From: JAZDLO01 sp043801935
GTDB taxonomy: Bacteria > Actinomycetota > Thermoleophilia > RBG-16-64-13
Reading direction: 5' to 3'
DNA: 14,135 nt
Assembly (NCBI GenBank): GCA_043801935.1
Contig: JAZDLO010000158.1
Span: forward strand, 1 to 14,135
Below the pieces are notes generated by a model, which was given only the letters and a program-made list of their open reading frames with translations, made no database searches and was not told the origin of the DNA. Shown piece by piece: positions 9,201 through 14,135 of the stretch. The translations under genes and the position numbers were made by a program. The first letter of the stretch is position 1, and every line of letters starts with the position of its first letter.

Positions 9201-9300
9201 GGCCGAGGACGAGGCGATCCGGCTCAACCGCCTGCGCCAACTGGCGGCCATCGCCGCGACGGTACACGCCGTGGCTCACCTGGAGCTGGTGCAGGGCTGA
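6205..9300 (+). CDS. glyQS: Glycyl-tRNA synthetase, alpha and beta subunits fused in one chain
   Basis: This enzyme charges tRNA-Gly with glycine using ATP. Residues 1 to about 283 are the bacterial alpha subunit (class II catalytic core), with motifs QGCIIWQP, EVGAGTFNPATFL, RPTDGRYGENP, ESPTLGAWGLGWEVW, TQFTYFQQVGG and GTERLAMYLQGVD. A linker rich in Ala, Gly and Pro follows (about 284-322). The beta subunit then begins at RDFLMEIGVEEMPA, with EVLVTAMQSHQRYFPL, ITAGNERVLHGRIEDAEF, GSKDPYGLRRAA and a C-terminal DALR-like anticodon-binding region. The 1031-residue length equals alpha plus beta, and no stop interrupts the frame. The frame stays open upstream to 5959 inside pknB, but the GTG at 6205 has AGGTGAGG six bases before it and the resulting N-terminus fits alpha subunits. 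A second Ala/Gly-rich insertion (about 927-947) lies before the C-terminal helices. Typical Actinobacteria use the unrelated alpha-2 enzyme, so this form is informative about lineage. Confidence 0.96.
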   Translation: MSVEKPTFQGVLLGLQEFWAKQGCIIWQPHHTEVGAGTFNPATFLKVLGPDPWKVAYVEPSIRPTDGRYGENPYRLGHYYQYQVILKPCPDDIQDLYLASLEHLGIDLAKHDVRFVEDDWESPTLGAWGLGWEVWIDGMECTQFTYFQQVGGVDLDPPSVELTYGTERLAMYLQGVDNVFDLEWVAGVTYGDVYKANEAQWSVYNFEVADISMLQRAFSDHERECERCLERGLVRPAYDFVLKSSHVFNLLDARGAISVTERTGYIARVRNLARRVAEGYVSQLAGAVAAEPGEAVGPVAGGAATEGPAAAAGAVWVSPESREGRDFLMEIGVEEMPASACRAAIDLLPERVAGLFGAEGVEVRPEEVKVMVSPRRIAVLIRDVPGGQVPREIVQRGPAFEAAFDAEGNPTKAAEGFARAKGVSARDLEVREEAGRRSVYYVTRSESRPTAGLLPDICLKIVRDMYFPKNMRWGHRDLRFARPVRWLVALWGEAVIPFGIAGLTSGRTSHGHRWLGGEVDIGSPADYVEGLRSVAVVVDHHEREQLIRAELERVAGEHGLKASDPSGKIEEVLFLVERPTVAQGSFGHHHLALPSEVLVTAMQSHQRYFPLVEENGALSNRFLYVTNGDPAWVGQITAGNERVLHGRIEDAEFSFEKDKATGLEQMAAQLGKIVFHEKAGSMKDKTERLVALTGYLADVTGAQGAVRERALEAARLAKADQVSVMVREFADLEGVMGQTYALMDGHHPEVAQALREQFLPDAAGGAVPVTVPGALLATAEKVDNISAAFACGEPPSGSKDPYGLRRAAAGMVAIAAQHGLHYDVDALVGRAYDGLERFPGLVERALVVPEATAFILERLAKNLTDEGLGRDTVDAVLPTSRDFLDLRARALALHECRSSALWEDVVTVSSRPSNLARKLPAEAAEATAAAGPEGAVGPAATISPALFGAEAEAALFSAWQEAAGRVERAVGERRYGDALAVLAGLRPAVDRYFDDVLVMAEDEAIRLNRLRQLAAIAATVHAVAHLELVQG

Positions 9301-9336
9301 GGATCCAGATTCGGTAAGATACGACCGAGAAGCCAG

Positions 9337-9368
9337 AAAGGGGCGGCGCCTTGCGGCGCCGCCCCTTT
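9337..9368. terminator. Strong hairpin, probable bidirectional terminator
   Basis: A perfect 14-bp stem (9337-9350 with 9355-9368) closes a TTGC loop. The outer end is three A-T pairs followed by an eleven-base run that is GC only. It stands 36 bases after the glyQS stop and 63 bases after the end of the minus-strand radical SAM gene, so it serves a convergent pair. Transcripts in both directions leave the stem through TTTC, giving only a short U-tract on each side; the stem is strong enough to make termination likely. Confidence 0.85.
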
Positions 9369-9431
9369 CGTCGTTATCACTTCCGTCGCGCACCCTTCGG
9401 TGCCACGGCCGGCACGGGTGAGGTTGACAGC

Positions 9432-10913
9432 CTAGTTTCGGGCTGCCGCCTCTTCGGTCATCTCTTCTCCGGCCTCGTCGGCAATGGCATCGGCGTCCCG
9501 GCCCCGCAGCTTGCGCCGCTGATACTCCGGGTCGGCCTCCAACCATTCATGAGCCCACGGCATCTCGTTCTGCCAGATGGGGTTGAGCTTCTCCCGCACC
9601 CCCGCAGCATAGGTGTGTAGGCCCGGCTGCAGTTCGTTGATGAGCGACTCTGCCCCCTCGTGGGTGGGGTAGGCGTTGTTGCGTTCGACGACCTTCTTCA
9701 TCACTGCCGGGTGATCGATGATAGGGCAGGGACGGAGAAGGTTCTTGCCGAAGGGCTGCATCCGGCGCAGATCTCTGAAGAAGTCGGAGCACAAGCAGTC
9801 GAGCAACGACTTCTCTTTGATGTTGTCGGTAGCAAAGTGGGCGAATATGCAGGGCTCCACGTCGCCCTTGTTGTTGATGTGGATGTACTTGCGTCCGCCG
9901 GACAGACATCCGCCGGTGAGGGTGCCATCGCCCCAGAAGTCGGCTACCAGCAGCGGCCGTGTGTTGCGGATGTGCATAACGCCGCGACGGAGCTGGTCGC
10001 GCTGCTCGGGGTCGGGCATGAGGCTCAGGTCGGGCTCGCGTCCCACGGGCATGTACGAGAAGTACCAGCCGTAGAAAGCACCCTTCTCGACCATCAGATC
10101 GGCGAACTCTTCAGAAGTGATCTCTTCGATGTTCTGGCTCGTCGCCGTAGCCGAGAAGGCGAACATGGCGCCGCGCTCGTGTAGACGGTCCATGGCCGCC
10201 ATGATGCGATCGTAGGTGCCTTCACCCCGCCGGGCATCGGTCGCTTTGCGCCCTCCCTCGATGCTGATCGTCGGGCAGACGTTGCCCAGCTCGACGATCC
10301 GGTCGGCCACCCGGTCGTTGATCATGGTGGCGTTGGTGAACACCATGAAGACCGACTGAGGGTGACGCTCGATGATGTCAAGCAGTGGCCGCCACACGAA
10401 AGGCTCGCCACCAAGCATGACGAAGACTCGAGAGCCGATCTCCTCGCTCTGGTCGATGATGCTTTCGACCTCTTGCTCGGTGAGATCGTCTTCCGAGTCG
10501 TACTCGGCCGCATAGCACCCCACGCAGCGCAGGTTGCAGCGCATGGAGGGGCTGATGAGTATCACCGCGGGAGAAGAAATCCCCCGTTCCTTCAGGAGCG
10601 ACTCCGTGTACTCCGGGTCCCGCATGAAGAAATTGGCCATCATCCCGGCAACAAAGCGTTTACGTACATTAGGATGAAGATGACGGATGTTCTTGAAGAA
10701 CGCGTTGCCGGGATTGCCGGGAGCTGTGTACCTTTTCAGCCACTCGGCGATCATCTGCTGTTGCGGCGATTTGGCCGTGCGTTTCACCGCGGCAGTGAGA
10801 CCACGCATGGCTAGATCGGAACTGCCGACCACGGCCAGGGCCCCCGAGATGATGGAGGCGGTCCGTTCGTAGTCGCGTCGCTCCCGAGCTTTTGTCAAAA
10901 ACCGCTCGGGCAT
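9432..10913 (-). CDS. Radical SAM protein with SPASM-like C-terminal cysteines, substrate unknown
   Basis: This is an iron-sulfur enzyme that should cleave S-adenosylmethionine to start radical chemistry; I do not recognise its substrate. The 493-residue chain has a mostly helical, uncharacterised N-terminus (about 1-115), then the cluster motif CNLRCVGC (Cys126, Cys130, Cys133). The SAM-contact motif GGEP (168-171) and a strand bearing SIEGG (217-221) follow. Residues 325-400 carry Cys336, Cys355, Cys373, Cys375 and Cys396 in a GGC...EPC...CLC...RPC pattern like a SPASM or twitch domain that binds further clusters. The last 60 residues are charged. The ATG at 10913 is preceded by AAGGGAGGT (plus-strand 10917-10925), a long match to the anti-Shine-Dalgarno sequence, so translation should be strong. 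It is transcribed alone, convergent with glyQS and divergent from ppdK. No peptide-precursor gene is beside it, which argues against a simple RiPP maturase. SPASM enzymes of cofactor, peptide or lipid modification are all possible. Confidence 0.9.
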   Translation of the reverse strand: MPERFLTKARERRDYERTASIISGALAVVGSSDLAMRGLTAAVKRTAKSPQQQMIAEWLKRYTAPGNPGNAFFKNIRHLHPNVRKRFVAGMMANFFMRDPEYTESLLKERGISSPAVILISPSMRCNLRCVGCYAAEYDSEDDLTEQEVESIIDQSEEIGSRVFVMLGGEPFVWRPLLDIIERHPQSVFMVFTNATMINDRVADRIVELGNVCPTISIEGGRKATDARRGEGTYDRIMAAMDRLHERGAMFAFSATATSQNIEEITSEEFADLMVEKGAFYGWYFSYMPVGREPDLSLMPDPEQRDQLRRGVMHIRNTRPLLVADFWGDGTLTGGCLSGGRKYIHINNKGDVEPCIFAHFATDNIKEKSLLDCLCSDFFRDLRRMQPFGKNLLRPCPIIDHPAVMKKVVERNNAYPTHEGAESLINELQPGLHTYAAGVREKLNPIWQNEMPWAHEWLEADPEYQRRKLRGRDADAIADEAGEEMTEEAAARN

Positions 10914-10937
10914 CAGACCTCCCTTCTTTGGTTTTCG

Positions 10938-10966
10938 ATTCTACCGACATCAATACCATAACATAA
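10938..10966 (-). promoter_or_regulatory. Possible promoter of the radical SAM gene
   Basis: On the minus strand, TAGAAT (plus-strand 10938-10943) would be a good -10, about 25 bases before the ATG. At 17 bases further upstream the hexamer is TTATGT (10961-10966), a poor -35. The surrounding stretch 10947-10971 is clearly AT-rich compared with the rest of the window, which fits a promoter. The leader would be short but still contains the full ribosome-binding site. Confidence 0.3.
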
Positions 10967-11037
10967 CAATTGCTCGATCCGAGACACCTCTGTGGTCAAG
11001 AAAGATGTCGGCTGGGCGGCAGTGCGCGGCGACGGAG

Positions 11038-11076
11038 TCCGCCGGCGCTCTCTCTCTGCAGCGCCTAGCCGGCGGA
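11038..11076. repeat. Imperfect 12-bp inverted repeat in the divergent region before ppdK
   Basis: TCCGCCGGC (11038-11046) is an exact complement of GCCGGCGGA (11068-11076), and GGCGCT (11044-11049) also complements AGCGCC (11060-11065). The two pairings share bases, so the structure is about 12 paired bases with a five-base bulge on the right arm and a CT-rich loop. It lies 13 bases before the putative -35 of ppdK. No T run follows on either strand. It may be a regulator-binding site or part of a longer upstream transcript. Confidence 0.5.
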
Positions 11077-11088
11077 GCCGGTCGCCGC

Positions 11089-11117
11089 TTCCCAACGGCC
11101 GCCCGCTTAGTTAGAAT
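11089..11117 (+). promoter_or_regulatory. Promoter of ppdK
   Basis: TTCCCA (11089-11094, four of six consensus bases) and TAGAAT (11112-11117, five of six) are separated by exactly 17 bases. Transcription would start near 11124, giving a leader of about 60 bases before the ATG at 11183. The ribosome-binding site AAGGGAG (11167-11173) lies nine bases before that start. Confidence 0.55.
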
Positions 11118-11182
11118 ACGGGATTCCAGGGGGAAGTCCGCAGCTCGGTCTTGGAGCGCACCGTCGAAGGGAGTCACGTCCG

Positions 11183-13849
<2,667 letters not shown>

Positions 13850-13857
13850 GGTATCCG

Positions 13858-13874
13858 GGGGCTCCGTGAGCCCC
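13858..13874. repeat. Short perfect hairpin just after ppdK
   Basis: GGGGCTC (13858-13864) and GAGCCCC (13868-13874) form a 7-bp stem with a three-base loop, eight bases after the ppdK stop. It is followed by AGAACTTG, so there is no U-tract for an intrinsic terminator. It could slow polymerase or protect the ppdK 3' end. Its position between two same-strand genes suggests partial attenuation rather than a full stop. Confidence 0.45.
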
Positions 13875-13899
13875 AGAACTTGAAGAGGCCGGTGAAGTT

Positions 13900-14135
13900 G
13901 TGAAGCACGAGAGGGCCGGTAGAGTCCGATTGTCGACCGACCTCTTCGAGGCGGGGCTCTCTCAGTGGGCGCAACGCTCGGCGGCCTCTCGCGGCAGGGA
14001 GTACCCGGAAGAGCCGTGCACGCTGCGGACGCCTTACCAACGCGACCGCGACCGCATCGTCCACTGCAAGGCGTTCCGGCGGCTCAAGCACAAGACCCAG
14101 GTGTTCATATCGCCGGAGGGGGACCACTACCGTAC
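13900..14135 (+). CDS. dgt: Deoxyguanosinetriphosphate triphosphohydrolase-like protein, 5' part
   Basis: This is the start of an HD-domain dNTP triphosphohydrolase, which splits dGTP or related dNTPs to the nucleoside and triphosphate. Seventy-eight codons are visible before the window ends. The family N-terminal signature is clear: RGREYPEEPCTLRTPYQRD, RDRIVHCKAFRRLKHKTQVF and SPEGDHYR, which sit immediately before the first HD-motif histidine in relatives. An in-frame TGA at 13867 limits the start. GTG at 13900 is preceded by GAAGAGG (13882-13888) and GGTGA (13891-13895) and is my choice; TTG at 13930 is the alternative. In many bacteria dgt precedes dnaG and rpoD, but that region is outside this window. 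The cysteine in IVHCKAF replaces the more usual serine and is probably neutral. Confidence 0.9.
   Translation, partial: MKHERAGRVRLSTDLFEAGLSQWAQRSAASRGREYPEEPCTLRTPYQRDRDRIVHCKAFRRLKHKTQVFISPEGDHYR

Noticed and set aside
9315..9320. TAAGAT resembling a -10 element after the synthetase gene
   Set aside because: It has no matching -35 and leads directly into the terminator hairpin, with no gene to express.
10944..11011. 8-bp inverted repeat CCGACATC (10944-10951) with GATGTCGG (11004-11011)
   Set aside because: The arms are 52 bases apart and do not extend. One such match is expected by chance about half the time in a region this size.

Overview
The window is GC-rich chromosomal DNA that looks like a deep-branching actinobacterium. 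The evidence is the gene order PP2C phosphatase, SEDS glycosyltransferase, class B penicillin-binding protein and PASTA-domain Ser/Thr kinase, which matches the pstP-rodA-pbpA-pknB cell-wall signalling operon of Actinobacteria. The order is shorter than in mycobacteria because there is no pknA. The second half (glycyl-tRNA synthetase, pyruvate phosphate dikinase, dGTPase) also resembles housekeeping clusters of lineages outside the classic Actinomycetia. A bacterial-type alpha/beta glycyl-tRNA synthetase is not the form mycobacteria and streptomycetes use. The exact class cannot be fixed from sequence reading alone.

Region 1 (1-6095, plus strand) is the cell-wall growth operon. It holds the 3' part of a membrane-anchored PP2C phosphatase (1-1277), rodA (1274-2629, 4-base overlap), pbpA (2630-4024, abutting) and pknB (about 4104-6095, after a short gap). 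In the inferred circuit, PknB senses muropeptide or lipid II through four extracytoplasmic PASTA domains and the phosphatase reverses its phosphorylations. RodA and PbpA form the peptidoglycan polymerase and transpeptidase pair that is regulated. PknB ends in a Thr/Pro-rich tail encoded by three 24-bp tandem repeats.

Region 2 (6096-9431) has an extended -10 promoter, then a single-chain fusion of the glycyl-tRNA synthetase alpha and beta subunits (6205-9300), then a strong hairpin. The hairpin can end transcription from both directions because the next gene is convergent.

Region 3 (9432-11182) has a minus-strand radical SAM protein with a SPASM-like cysteine-rich C-terminus and no assigned function. 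Upstream of it is a 269-base divergent control region containing an AT-rich patch, a 12-bp imperfect hairpin and a good promoter for the next gene.

Region 4 (11183-14135) has pyruvate phosphate dikinase (888 residues, complete) followed 50 bases later by the 5' end of a dGTP triphosphohydrolase-family gene, cut by the window edge.

Coding density is high and I see no mobile element, CRISPR array, tRNA or rRNA. No clearly new multi-gene system is visible. The least explained items are the orphan radical SAM enzyme, the fused synthetase with two Ala/Gly/Pro-rich insertions, and the structured divergent region upstream of ppdK.
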